Assembly (NCBI GenBank): GCA_003225615.1
Contig: QIAS01000016.1
Location: forward strand, 1-14,801
Direction of reading: 5' to 3'
DNA length: 14,801 nt
From: Acidobacteriota bacterium
GTDB taxonomy: Bacteria > Acidobacteriota > Terriglobia > Terriglobales > Acidobacteriaceae
The position numbers were made by a program, and so were the translations under genes. Shown one piece after another: positions 1 through 7,767 of the stretch. Every line of letters begins with the position of its first letter. The first letter of the stretch is position 1. A model generated the notes under the pieces. It was not told where the DNA came from, searched no databases, and saw only the letters and a list, made by a program, of their open reading frames with translations.

Positions 1-468
1 AAAAGTGACCTTTCGACTCAGAGTGGCCACTCAGAGGCTCTGCTCCGCACGCCGCGAGTTCGTGATGTGCAAAACCCTGCACTGAACAATTTTCAAACCG
101 GAACAGCCTGCAAGACGGCCACGTCTGGCAGGTCGGCGGTCAGAACGAGAGTTCTAAAATCGTCCGCTAGGGCCGACCATATCTACTTTGTTCTTCCAAT
201 CTCTCACGCCGGCTTTGCTGCTTCCGTTTCTTCAGCCATTCTCGGTACCGTCGGTACAACTGAGTTGTTGCGATGCCGTGCGTCAACCGTGCTTTCAATA
301 CGTTGCGAAATTGACCCTCTAGAAGACGCTAGAGTTACGGCGCTCACATGTTCCGTGGCTTCTCCCCGGAAAATCATGTAGCAAGATTCTTTCGAACCGA
401 CGAATTACGTGCCTCCACCTTCACCCCCATAATGCCGAGAATGTTTATGAATCGCCTGCGGAAAGTTT
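1..468. other. Leading region with no supportable gene
   Basis: I see no gene I can support in this stretch downstream of the minus-strand dehydrogenase. Reading frames open by chance on both strands, but none has a convincing ribosome binding site together with a recognisable protein. Small structures are present: a 12-nt perfect palindrome GAGTGGCCACTC at 21-32; a 5-bp inverted repeat GTGCA/TGCAC at 67-71 and 78-82; and a 6-bp inverted repeat CTCTAG/CTAGAG at 317-322 and 329-334. None has a following T-run, so none is a clear intrinsic terminator. Confidence 0.6.
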
Positions 469-1455
469 TCATCCGCGCCTCGAAGCAAGCAAAACTGCGG
501 CTGCGATGGCCGCCAGGCCGGCGCCGATCCAACGGCGGCTAAGGCTTGCCTGAAGCTCCAAACTGGTTTCGCGTGCCTGAGGGTCGAATGTCCCGTGCGC
601 CCCATGATCGCCCTTCAACGGTTGCCACAAGTTACTCGGCCGGTTGGGGTCCTCTGGCTCGGACGTTTGCTGCGAATCAAATCCGGTCTTTCCGAGATAG
701 CGGTCGAGAAGACCGGGAGCCAGTTTATTGCCAACAATGGCCTCTACTGTAGGCCAGCCGGCATAAATTTCCCGCCGGGAGTGGTGTGCAGCCCAATAGA
801 TCGCTCTGGCGCCTACTTCCGGCTGGAAGATAGGGGGCACGGGTTGAGCCTTATACTTCAGACGGCTTTTGACCCACCCAAACTGCGGCGTATTCAAAGC
901 CGGCATCTGTACCATGGTTACCTGAACATTGCTCTTGTCGTGGATCAGTTCGCAGCGCAATGAATCTGTGAATCCCGCAATGGCGTGCTTAGCTGCGCAG
1001 TATGCGGATTGAAGAGGAATGCTTCGATATACCAACGCGGAGCCGACTTGGACAATCGTTCCTTGATCCCTCGGCAGCATGCGCTTCAAAGCGGCGAGAG
1101 TGCCGTAAACAACTCCCAGGTACGTGACCTCCGTGACCCGCTTGTATTCTTCTGGCTGCATTTCCTTCACCGGAGAAAACACCGAGGCCATCGCATTGTT
1201 CACCCAGATATCAATCGATCCGAACTCCTGTTCGACTGCAGCAGCGGCTTTCTCAATGGCGCTGGCATCGGCGACATCCAGAGGCAGCACCATTGCACTT
1301 CCGCCTGCGGATTCGATCTCCCGTTTCGCAGCTTCGAGTCCGTCGACGCCACGAGCGATGAGACCGACTTTGGCGCCATGTCTTCCGAACTCTCGTGCCG
1401 TGGCCCTGCCTAAGCCGGCCGACGCTCCAGTAATCACAACTACTTCGTTCGTCAA
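469..1455 (-). CDS. Short-chain dehydrogenase/reductase with C-terminal membrane tail
   Basis: This is an NAD(P)-dependent oxidoreductase of the classical SDR family; its substrate cannot be told from sequence. The Rossmann cofactor motif TGASAGLG is at residues 9-16, NNA at 86-88, and the catalytic Ser139, Tyr152 and Lys156 (S...YxxxK) are all present. At 328 aa it is longer than the usual 250-aa SDR. The extra C-terminus is a polar linker (about 260-308) ending in a 17-residue hydrophobic stretch (about 309-325, WIGAGLAAIAAAVLLAS) and Arg-Arg-Gly, which looks like a single membrane tail. The start is TTG at 1455 without a clear Shine-Dalgarno; the residues before the Rossmann strand fit this start. 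It lies 34 nt downstream of the thiamine-diphosphate enzyme on the same strand, so co-transcription is likely. The family call is firm and the membrane tail is an inference from composition. Confidence 0.93.
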   Translation of the reverse strand: MTNEVVVITGASAGLGRATAREFGRHGAKVGLIARGVDGLEAAKREIESAGGSAMVLPLDVADASAIEKAAAAVEQEFGSIDIWVNNAMASVFSPVKEMQPEEYKRVTEVTYLGVVYGTLAALKRMLPRDQGTIVQVGSALVYRSIPLQSAYCAAKHAIAGFTDSLRCELIHDKSNVQVTMVQMPALNTPQFGWVKSRLKYKAQPVPPIFQPEVGARAIYWAAHHSRREIYAGWPTVEAIVGNKLAPGLLDRYLGKTGFDSQQTSEPEDPNRPSNLWQPLKGDHGAHGTFDPQARETSLELQASLSRRWIGAGLAAIAAAVLLASRRG

Positions 1456-1489
1456 TTCGTAACCGCCCGTTCTGACTGGTGTGTGAGGT

Positions 1490-3238
1490 CTAAATGAGTT
1501 CGCGCACCCGGTCGGAAATTGTGGTCAGAGCAATCTTCTTTCTATTCGGTTCTCCACGCGCCAATGATTCGGCGAAGTGCAACGCTTGCTCCGCCTTGAC
1601 CTTGGCTGGCATGGGCGGCTCGAAAGGATCAACTGCCGCTTGCAAAATGGCAGGGCCTGGAGCGGCGAGAAACTCGTCCAAGGCCCGTCCGCAATCGGCG
1701 GGATCCTCAACGCTGAAGCCGACGCCGCCGCAGGCATGGGCAAAAGCCGCGAAATCAATGGGGTGCAGGTCAACGCCATACTCGGGATTACCCAGAAAAA
1801 CCATCTGCTCCCACTTGATTTGTCCGAGCGTGTTGTTCTTGATGATGACCACTTTGATCGGCAGCTTGTACTTCACGGCGGTCACGAAATCCGCCATGAG
1901 CATGGAGAAACCGCCGTCGCCGACAAACGCCACGCACTGACGGTTCGGGAAGGCAATCTGCGCGGCAATTGTGTACGGCAGCCCGGGCGCCATCGTGGCC
2001 AAATTTCCGGAGAGGGTATGCATCTGCCCGCGACGCGCCAAAATGTGCCGTGCCCACCACGTTGCGATCGTCCCGCTATCGCAACTGACGATTGCGTCGT
2101 TCCTTAATCGCTTGCCAAGTTCCCATGCCACGACCTGCGGCTTCATGGGCGTGTCGCGCCGGGTGGCACGCTTCTCCATCAGCTCCCACCAGTCTTTCAT
2201 TCCAGCCTGCGCTGCCTGAAGAAACTTCCGGTCCTCTTTGCGCTTCAGAAGCGGAATCAGCTCGCACAATGTATTTCGGCTGTCACCGACCAATCCAACT
2301 TCCACTGGATAACGAAGTCCAATGCGTTTTGGGTCGAGTTCTATCTGGACGCCTCTCGCCTGGCCAGGTTTCGGCATGAATTCGATGTAGGGGAATGATG
2401 TTCCCACCATCAATAACGTGTCGCAATCCTCCAGCGCTTCTTGGGAAGGTTTGGTTCCGAGAAGGCCGATGCCGCCGGTCGTGTATGGGCTGTCGTCCGG
2501 CACTGCGGCTTTTCCGAGTAAGGCTTTCACGATTGGCGCAGCGAGCAGTTCAGCGGTTTGTTCCAATTCGTCGGTTGCATTCAATGCGCCGCGACCGGCC
2601 AGAATCGCAACCTTCTTTCCCTGGTTGAGAATGTCGGCAGCTCGTTCCAAGTCAACGCGATTCGGAAGGCGTGCGCTGTGCGCGTTGACGTCCGAGGTGT
2701 GGTGTGGAATATTGCGGCTCGAAGCCTGCTTCTTCTTGACCTCTTTTTCTTGCAGGTCAACCGGGAAAGTGATGTGAGCCACTCCGTGGTACGCGAGAGC
2801 GGTCCGACACGCCAAGTCGGTAATATTCTCCACGTGCGTCGGGCCCATGATGCGTTCGTTGAAAACTGCGACATCCATGAAGAGTTTGTCGAGCGCCACA
2901 TCCTGCTGGGTAAATGTGCCGATGAGATCGTGAAACTGAAGACCGGTGATCGCCAGTACTGGCTGGGTATCTAGCTTGGCATCGTAGAGCCCGTTCAGAA
3001 GATGAATACCACCCGGACCTGAAGTAGCGAGACAGACGCCTAACTTGCCGGTGAACTTGGCATATCCACACGCCATAAACGCAGCAGCTTCTTCATGGCG
3101 CACCTGAATAAATCGAATCTTGTCCTCGTGCGTCCGGAGCGACTCCATAATGCCGTTAATTCCGTCGCCCGGAAGCCCGAAAACAACCTCCACGCCCCAG
3201 TCCAACAAGGTCTCGACTAATACATCGGCTGCTGTCAT
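1490..3238 (-). CDS. Thiamine-diphosphate-dependent enzyme, PoxB-like (pyruvate oxidase / quinone-dependent pyruvate dehydrogenase type)
   Basis: This 582-aa protein has the three-domain ThDP fold of the acetolactate synthase/pyruvate oxidase family. The N-terminal Pyr domain carries the catalytic glutamate in RHEEAAAF (Glu50) and SGPG at 73-76. A central FAD/nucleotide-type domain runs from about 195 to 335. The C-terminal PP domain has the ThDP/Mg motif GDGGFSM (440-446) followed by NN at 468-469. From memory, the order and spacing of motifs, including DRKFL near 337 and GDGGFSMLM-DF, resemble E. coli PoxB more than acetolactate synthase. Oxidative decarboxylation of pyruvate, with electrons passed to FAD and then quinone, is therefore the best guess. 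The C-terminus is rich in charged residues and is not obviously the amphipathic membrane-binding peptide of PoxB, so the acceptor is uncertain. The start is supported by GGAGG at 3245-3249, 6 nt upstream. It is first in a probable operon with the SDR. Confidence 0.9.
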   Translation of the reverse strand: MTAADVLVETLLDWGVEVVFGLPGDGINGIMESLRTHEDKIRFIQVRHEEAAAFMACGYAKFTGKLGVCLATSGPGGIHLLNGLYDAKLDTQPVLAITGLQFHDLIGTFTQQDVALDKLFMDVAVFNERIMGPTHVENITDLACRTALAYHGVAHITFPVDLQEKEVKKKQASSRNIPHHTSDVNAHSARLPNRVDLERAADILNQGKKVAILAGRGALNATDELEQTAELLAAPIVKALLGKAAVPDDSPYTTGGIGLLGTKPSQEALEDCDTLLMVGTSFPYIEFMPKPGQARGVQIELDPKRIGLRYPVEVGLVGDSRNTLCELIPLLKRKEDRKFLQAAQAGMKDWWELMEKRATRRDTPMKPQVVAWELGKRLRNDAIVSCDSGTIATWWARHILARRGQMHTLSGNLATMAPGLPYTIAAQIAFPNRQCVAFVGDGGFSMLMADFVTAVKYKLPIKVVIIKNNTLGQIKWEQMVFLGNPEYGVDLHPIDFAAFAHACGGVGFSVEDPADCGRALDEFLAAPGPAILQAAVDPFEPPMPAKVKAEQALHFAESLARGEPNRKKIALTTISDRVRELI

Positions 3239-3537
3239 ACAGGTCCTCCGCGCGAATCAAAATCGTGCAGTGCTGTAGTTCAGATGCAATCCGAAACAGG
3301 GTCGTCCATATGGAGGCGGGTGAAATTTGGGCCCGCAAAGAGGGGCCGAACGATCTCCACAATCCGTTCATATTTGGCTCGCAAATCAGGGAGAAAATTA
3401 TGATTTACCAGCCCACCTCTTTTGCCAAAAACCCATCTCTACATGCGTAGATTCGGACGCGCGTTGCCGTGAATCAATACCGTATTCAGTACAGCAGAAA
3501 TCCGTAGGTCGAGTCGCGCCCGAAGGAGGTTGTCACG
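3239..3537. promoter_or_regulatory. Divergent intergenic region between the PoxB-like gene and the plus-strand cluster
   Basis: About 300 nt separate two divergently oriented transcription units, so promoters for both should lie here. It holds the Shine-Dalgarno of the minus-strand gene (3245-3249 as CCTCC) and AAGGAGG for the plus strand at 3523-3529. I could not find a promoter pair with both good hexamers and 16-18 nt spacing in either direction. No coding sequence is supported. Confidence 0.5.
3523..3529 (+). promoter_or_regulatory. Strong Shine-Dalgarno facing a TTA codon instead of a start
   Basis: AAGGAGG is a near-perfect Shine-Dalgarno. Eight nucleotides after it, in frame with the enolase-superfamily protein, stands TTA (3538-3540) where an ATG, GTG or TTG would be expected. 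The frame is open back to a TAG at 3505-3507. The 15 codons between 3538 and the next possible start (GTG 3583) read LSHTAINRIEVAAYT, which looks like the usual first beta strand of this family. This site therefore marks the original start and suggests the initiator has been lost (TTG to TTA is one change) or miscalled. Confidence 0.6.
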
Positions 3538-4621
3538 TTATCGCACACAGCGATTAACCGGATCGAGGTAGCCGCGTACACCGTGCCTACGGACCTTCCT
3601 GAGTCCGATGGCACTCTCGAGTGGAACTCTACGACGCTGGTTGTGGTTCACGCACACGGTGGAAATAGGGTTGGTCTCGGATATACCTATGCGGATACGG
3701 CAACGGCCACATTAATTCGAGACTTGTTGTCGGAAGTGGTGAAGGGCCGCGACGCTATGGCTCCAGCGGCGATTTGGAATGCGATGGTCTCGCGGATTCG
3801 CAACCTGGGGCGCCCCGGGATTGCCTCGATGGCAATCTCAGCCGTTGATATCGCTCTCTGGGATTTGAAGGCACGCCTGCTGAGCGTTCCCTTGCTCACT
3901 CTTCTCGGTGCTGTGCGGAACTCGGTTCCCGTCTACGGCAGTGGAGGATTCACCTCGTATTCCGACAAACAACTCCAAAGGCAGCTTGCCGGCTGGGTCG
4001 AGCAGGGCATCACCCGCGTAAAGATGAAGATCGGCCGCAATGCCGAAGCTGACGTAGAAAGAGTTCGCGAGGCCCGAACAGCAGTTGGTGACGAGACCGA
4101 GCTCTTCGTCGACGCCAATGGCGCCTACAGTCGAAAGCAGGCACTGGAGCTGGCGGAGCGGTTTGCGGACATGAATGTCAGCTGGTTTGAGGAGCCGGTA
4201 TCGTCCGATGATCTTGCGGGTCTGCGGTTCCTACGAGATCGCGCTCCGGCGGGAATGGATATTGCCGCTGGTGAGTACGGCTACGAAGCGGGATATTTTC
4301 GCCACATGCTCGGCGCGGGAGCTGTCGATGTCCTGCAAGCAGATGCGACCCGTTGCGGCGGTATCACTGGATTCCTGCAAGTAGCGGCACTATGTGAAGC
4401 CCACCACGTTCCACTTTCCTGCACCGTCCGTACACACTCACCTCGGGTGCGCCGTTACACGGTTACGTCACCTGGAATATTTTCATGACCACGTTCGCAT
4501 CGAAAATATGTTTTTTGACGCCGCTCGCTCGCCGGTGAATGGAGAGTTATCGCCCGACCTTGCGCGGCCGGGCATGGGAGTTGAATTGAAGCGCGCTAAT
4601 GTTGAGCGTTTTGCAGCATAA
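3538..4621 (+). pseudogene. Enolase-superfamily enzyme (mandelate racemase/muconate lactonizing type), start lost and frameshifted
   Basis: Members of this family abstract the proton alpha to a carboxylate of sugar acids or related hydroxy acids, using Mg2+. Counting from GTG 3583 as residue 1, the Lys pair VKMKIG (Lys147, Lys149), metal ligands Asp177 (FVDANG), Glu203 (WFEEPV) and Glu231 (AAGEYGY), and Asp254 near the C-terminal end of the barrel are visible. The frame then breaks near 4418-4424. The first frame runs on to an unrelated tail and stops at 4488. The other frame continues with APSVHTHLGCAV, HLEYFHDHVRIENMFFD and ELKRANVERFAA, ending in TAA at 4619-4621, which reads as the normal C-terminus. 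Spliced length is about 360 aa, normal for the family. The shift fits loss of about 8 nt where homologues have a His-Thr before APS. The probable start codon is also TTA. With both defects it is called a pseudogene; sequencing error is the alternative. The substrate is unknown. Confidence 0.8.
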
Positions 4622-4635
4622 AGAGGGAGGAGAAG

Positions 4636-6528
4636 ATGTCCGCGAGTCGCGTTCCGCTTGTCGCATCGGGGGAGCTGAAACAATCATGGCGGAATCGTTC
4701 ACAGAGCGTTGATGCTGCCGCATTGGAGAAAAGTCTACGGCAGGTAATAAGCGGCGAAGTCCGGTTCGATGCCGGAAGCAGGGCGCTTTACGCCACCGAT
4801 GGGTCTAACTATCGGCAAGTTCCCATCGGGGTTGTCATTCCCAAATCCAAAGAGGACGTTATCGCGACCGTCGCTGCATGCCGCACGTTCGGTGCGCCAC
4901 TCTTGTCACGAGGCGGGGGCACGAGCCTGGCAGGACAGTGCTGCAATGTTGCGGTTGTCATCGACTGGTCGAAATATCTTCACCATATCGTCGAGCTGAA
5001 CCCACAACAGAAATATGCTCGCGTCCAGCCGGGGACGATCTGCGACACGCTCCGAAATGCTGCAAAGCCTCACACATTGACTTGGGGGCCAGACCCAGCC
5101 ACGCACGACCACTGTACGTTCGGCGGCATGCTCGGCAACAACTCCTGTGGTGTTCACGCGCAAATGGCGGGCAAAGCGGGAGAGAACGTGCTCTCCATGG
5201 ACATCCTTCTTTACGACGGCACGCAAATGACGGTCGGGTCGATGGATGAACAGCAACTTGAAGCAAAGATTGCTCAAGGTGGCCGGGAAGGTTCCCTCTA
5301 TGCGCAGCTCAAGTCGCTCCGCGACCGATATGCCAAGCTGATACAAGACAGATATCCGCACATCCCGCGGCGAGTTTCAGGATATAGCCTTGACCATCTG
5401 TTGCCCGGCGACGACGGACGCTTTAACGTTGCGCGAGCCCTCGTAGGGAGCGAGAGCACATGCGTCACAATTCTGGAGGCGCAAGTCCGGCTCGTCTACA
5501 GCTATCCCAAGCGAGTCCTCCTGGTTCTTGGCTATCCAAGCATTTACGAATCGGGTGATCACGTTCCGAAAATTCTTGAACACAAGCCCATCGGTTTTGA
5601 GGGCATCGACAACTTTCTGATCAACAACGTGAAAAAGAAAGGCATGCCCCAGGTCGATGACCTGTCCATCCTTCCTGAGGGGAAGGGATGGCTTGTAGTG
5701 GAGTTTGGTGCAGGCACAATCGAAGAAGCGGAGCAACAAGCGCGAGCCGCTATGTCTGCTCTCGATGGATCGGGCGCACCATCGATGAAGCTGTTTGTCG
5801 ACGAGGCCGAACAGCAAAAAGTATGGGACGTTCGTGAGGCTGGACTCGGGGCCACGGCATTCGTCCCAGGCGAACCACTGACCTGGGAAGGATGGGAGGA
5901 CTCGGCAGTGCCTCCGGAAAAAGTCGGAGGCTATCTCCGTGATTTGTGCCGGCTCTACGAGAAATATGAATATCGGTCCGCGCTCTACGGACATTTCGGA
6001 CAGGGCTGCATTCATTGCCGGGTCAATTTCGATCTCATGAGTGAGTTCGGAATTCGCAAGTGGCGTTCCTTCATGGAAGAAGCCACCGATCTTGTGACCA
6101 GCTACGGAGGATCGATCTCCGGCGAGCACGGCGACGGGCAATCGAAAGCCGAATTTCTCTACAAGATGTTTGGCACCGAGTTAATCGAGGCGTTCCGGGA
6201 ATTCAAATCTATCTGGGATCCTGACGGGAAGATGAATCCGGGAAAGATCGTCGATCCCTATCGCATCGATGAGAATCTGCGCCTGGGAGCCGACTATCAC
6301 CCTTGGGAGCCTCGAACATATTTCAAGTTTCCCGACGACCATGGCACTTTTGCGCACGCGGCTTTGCGCTGCGTGGGAGTGGGAAAGTGCCGCCGTGAAA
6401 ATGGCGAATGTGCCCGAGCTACATGGTCACACGCGAAGAGATGCATTCGACTCGGGGCCGGACCCACTTGCTATGGGAGATGTTGCAGGGCGATGTCATT
6501 CGCGATGGATGGCGCGACGAGCATGTAA
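4636..6528 (+). CDS. FAD-linked oxidase, front part of a frameshift-split FAD/Fe-S oxidoreductase (GlcD/D-lactate dehydrogenase type)
   Basis: This is the flavin half of a large oxidoreductase of the D-lactate dehydrogenase/glycolate oxidase GlcD kind, which oxidises 2-hydroxy acids and passes electrons through Fe-S clusters to the membrane. The PCMH-type FAD-binding domain carries SRGGGTSLAG (91-100) and GPDPATHDHCTFGGMLGNN (151-169). The FAD-oxidase C-terminal domain carries YGHFGQGCIHCR (451-462), GEHGDGQ (496-502) and DPDGKMNPGKI (528-538). After about residue 590 the true frame is lost: ALRCVGVGKCRRENG is the first part of a ferredoxin-like Cys motif, and its remainder (MCPSYMV) lies in the next frame from 6408. 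Residues beyond 6405 to the stop at 6528 are probably frameshift artefact. The start ATG has GGGAGGAG at 4625-4632 and sits 14 nt after the enolase-superfamily gene. The class is firm; the substrate is uncertain. Confidence 0.9.
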   Translation: MSASRVPLVASGELKQSWRNRSQSVDAAALEKSLRQVISGEVRFDAGSRALYATDGSNYRQVPIGVVIPKSKEDVIATVAACRTFGAPLLSRGGGTSLAGQCCNVAVVIDWSKYLHHIVELNPQQKYARVQPGTICDTLRNAAKPHTLTWGPDPATHDHCTFGGMLGNNSCGVHAQMAGKAGENVLSMDILLYDGTQMTVGSMDEQQLEAKIAQGGREGSLYAQLKSLRDRYAKLIQDRYPHIPRRVSGYSLDHLLPGDDGRFNVARALVGSESTCVTILEAQVRLVYSYPKRVLLVLGYPSIYESGDHVPKILEHKPIGFEGIDNFLINNVKKKGMPQVDDLSILPEGKGWLVVEFGAGTIEEAEQQARAAMSALDGSGAPSMKLFVDEAEQQKVWDVREAGLGATAFVPGEPLTWEGWEDSAVPPEKVGGYLRDLCRLYEKYEYRSALYGHFGQGCIHCRVNFDLMSEFGIRKWRSFMEEATDLVTSYGGSISGEHGDGQSKAEFLYKMFGTELIEAFREFKSIWDPDGKMNPGKIVDPYRIDENLRLGADYHPWEPRTYFKFPDDHGTFAHAALRCVGVGKCRRENGECARATWSHAKRCIRLGAGPTCYGRCCRAMSFAMDGATSM

Positions 6529-7721
6529 AGGAAGCGCTCGACCTTTGCCTGGCGTGCAAGGGTTGCAAAGGGGACTGTCCCGTCAATGTGGACATGGCAA
6601 CGTACAAGGCGGAATTCCTCGCGCACTATTGGGAAGGACGAGTTCGTCCCATTCATGCTTATGCATTTGGATGGATCGACAAGTGGGCGCGTCTTGCATC
6701 GATCGCGCCCGGATTTGCCAACCTGTTTACTCAATTGCCCGGCGTGCGCGATCTAGCCAAAATGATGGTGGGCGTTCCACACCAGAGACAAGTTCCTGCC
6801 TTCGCGGCGCAAACGTTCCAGTCGTGGTTTCACAACCGCCAGTTACGTCCCGGCACGGGCCCCAAAGTGCTTCTCTGGGCCGACACATTCAACAACTACT
6901 TCATGCCGGAAACAGCACGCGCGGCGGTAGAGGTTCTGGAACACGCGGGTTGCGAAGTCGAGGTCCTGGGTCAGCATCTGTGCTGCGGCAGGCCGCTCTA
7001 CGATTACGGTTTTCTCGATATGGCCAAGTCTTATCTGCGCCGCAACCTGACCGCGCTTGCTCCGCATATGCTTGCCAACACGCCGATCGTCGTTCTGGAG
7101 CCAAGTTGCTGTTCGGTATTTCGCGACGAGATGTGCAACTTGTTTCCTGAATCGGTCGAAGCAAAGCAAGTTGCCGAAAACACCTTTACCCTCTCGGAAT
7201 TTTTCGAAAAGAAGTTGCCTGATTACCAGCCTCCAAAGGTCAACCGCAGCGCCATTGTCCAAGGTCATTGCCATCAGAAGGCGGTGATGCGGATGAAGGA
7301 CGAGAAATCATTGATGAAAAAGATGCACCTCGATCACCGCGTATTGGAGTCAGGCTGCTGCGGCATGGCAGGGGCATTCGGTTACGAAAAGGACAAGTAC
7401 CGGGTTTCGATCGCTTGCGGTGAGCGATCGCTATTGCCCGAAGTGCGCAAGGCTCCGGTGTCTACCATCATCATGGCCGACGGTTTCAGTTGCAAAGAGC
7501 AGATTGCGCAAGAAACCAATCGCCACGCGCTGCATTTGGCAGAAGTGCTGAGATTGGGTCTCGGGATTGGGGAAAACCACTTTGCAACCATGTATCCCGA
7601 AAGATACTTTGTGCAGCCTCGGCAAAAGGCACAGAAGACATCGATGGCACGGGCTGCTGTCATCGGCGGCTTAGCATTGACCATGCTGGGCCTGGCATGG
7701 CTGAAAAGAAGGCGGTCATGA
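6408..7721 (+). CDS. Fe-S / CCG-domain part of the same frameshift-split oxidoreductase, with C-terminal membrane tail
   Basis: This frame continues the FAD protein: MCPSYMVTREEMHSTRGR completes the first 4Fe-4S motif begun in the preceding frame. A second cluster motif CLACKGCKGDCP is at residues 47-58. Two CCG (heterodisulfide-reductase-type) cysteine-rich domains follow, with LCCGRPL at 191-197 plus PSCCS at 232-236, and GHCHQ at 287-291 plus GCCGMAGAFGYE at 317-328. The C-terminus ends in a 17-residue hydrophobic segment (about 416-432) and KRRRS, resembling the tail of the SDR at 469-1455, so membrane attachment is likely. ATG 6408 has no ribosome binding site of its own and overlaps the front part by 121 nt, so I take it as an internal methionine rather than a real start. 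Front and rear together give about 1,027 aa, usual for single-chain FAD/Fe-S dehydrogenases. The shift needs loss of 1 or 4 nt near 6403-6408. Confidence 0.88.
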   Translation: MCPSYMVTREEMHSTRGRTHLLWEMLQGDVIRDGWRDEHVKEALDLCLACKGCKGDCPVNVDMATYKAEFLAHYWEGRVRPIHAYAFGWIDKWARLASIAPGFANLFTQLPGVRDLAKMMVGVPHQRQVPAFAAQTFQSWFHNRQLRPGTGPKVLLWADTFNNYFMPETARAAVEVLEHAGCEVEVLGQHLCCGRPLYDYGFLDMAKSYLRRNLTALAPHMLANTPIVVLEPSCCSVFRDEMCNLFPESVEAKQVAENTFTLSEFFEKKLPDYQPPKVNRSAIVQGHCHQKAVMRMKDEKSLMKKMHLDHRVLESGCCGMAGAFGYEKDKYRVSIACGERSLLPEVRKAPVSTIIMADGFSCKEQIAQETNRHALHLAEVLRLGLGIGENHFATMYPERYFVQPRQKAQKTSMARAAVIGGLALTMLGLAWLKRRRS

Positions 7722-7767
7722 GCATGGTCGAACTGTCTGTTTGTTCGTTTGACGTTCGTTGGAGCGT

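Noticed and set aside
167..328. Minus-strand Lys/Arg-rich frame reading QLYRRYREWLKKRKQQSRRE, at first sight like a transposase fragment
   Set aside because: It is bounded by TAG at both ends with no ATG or GTG start. The basic composition comes from a pyrimidine-rich plus strand, and no inverted repeats or target duplications are nearby.
204..377. 57-codon minus-strand frame in the leading region (ATG at 377, TGA at 204-206)
   Set aside because: No Shine-Dalgarno before the ATG and no recognisable family. It overlaps another open minus-strand frame of similar length, so chance is the simpler explanation.
67..381. 104-aa plus-strand frame in the leading region
   Set aside because: No ribosome binding site, no domain character, and its start lies in a small inverted repeat. 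Nothing supports translation.
3380..3440. TTGGCA/CATAAT pair on the minus strand as the promoter of the PoxB-like gene
   Set aside because: The spacing is about 20 nt and the start of translation is over 150 nt away, too weak to call.
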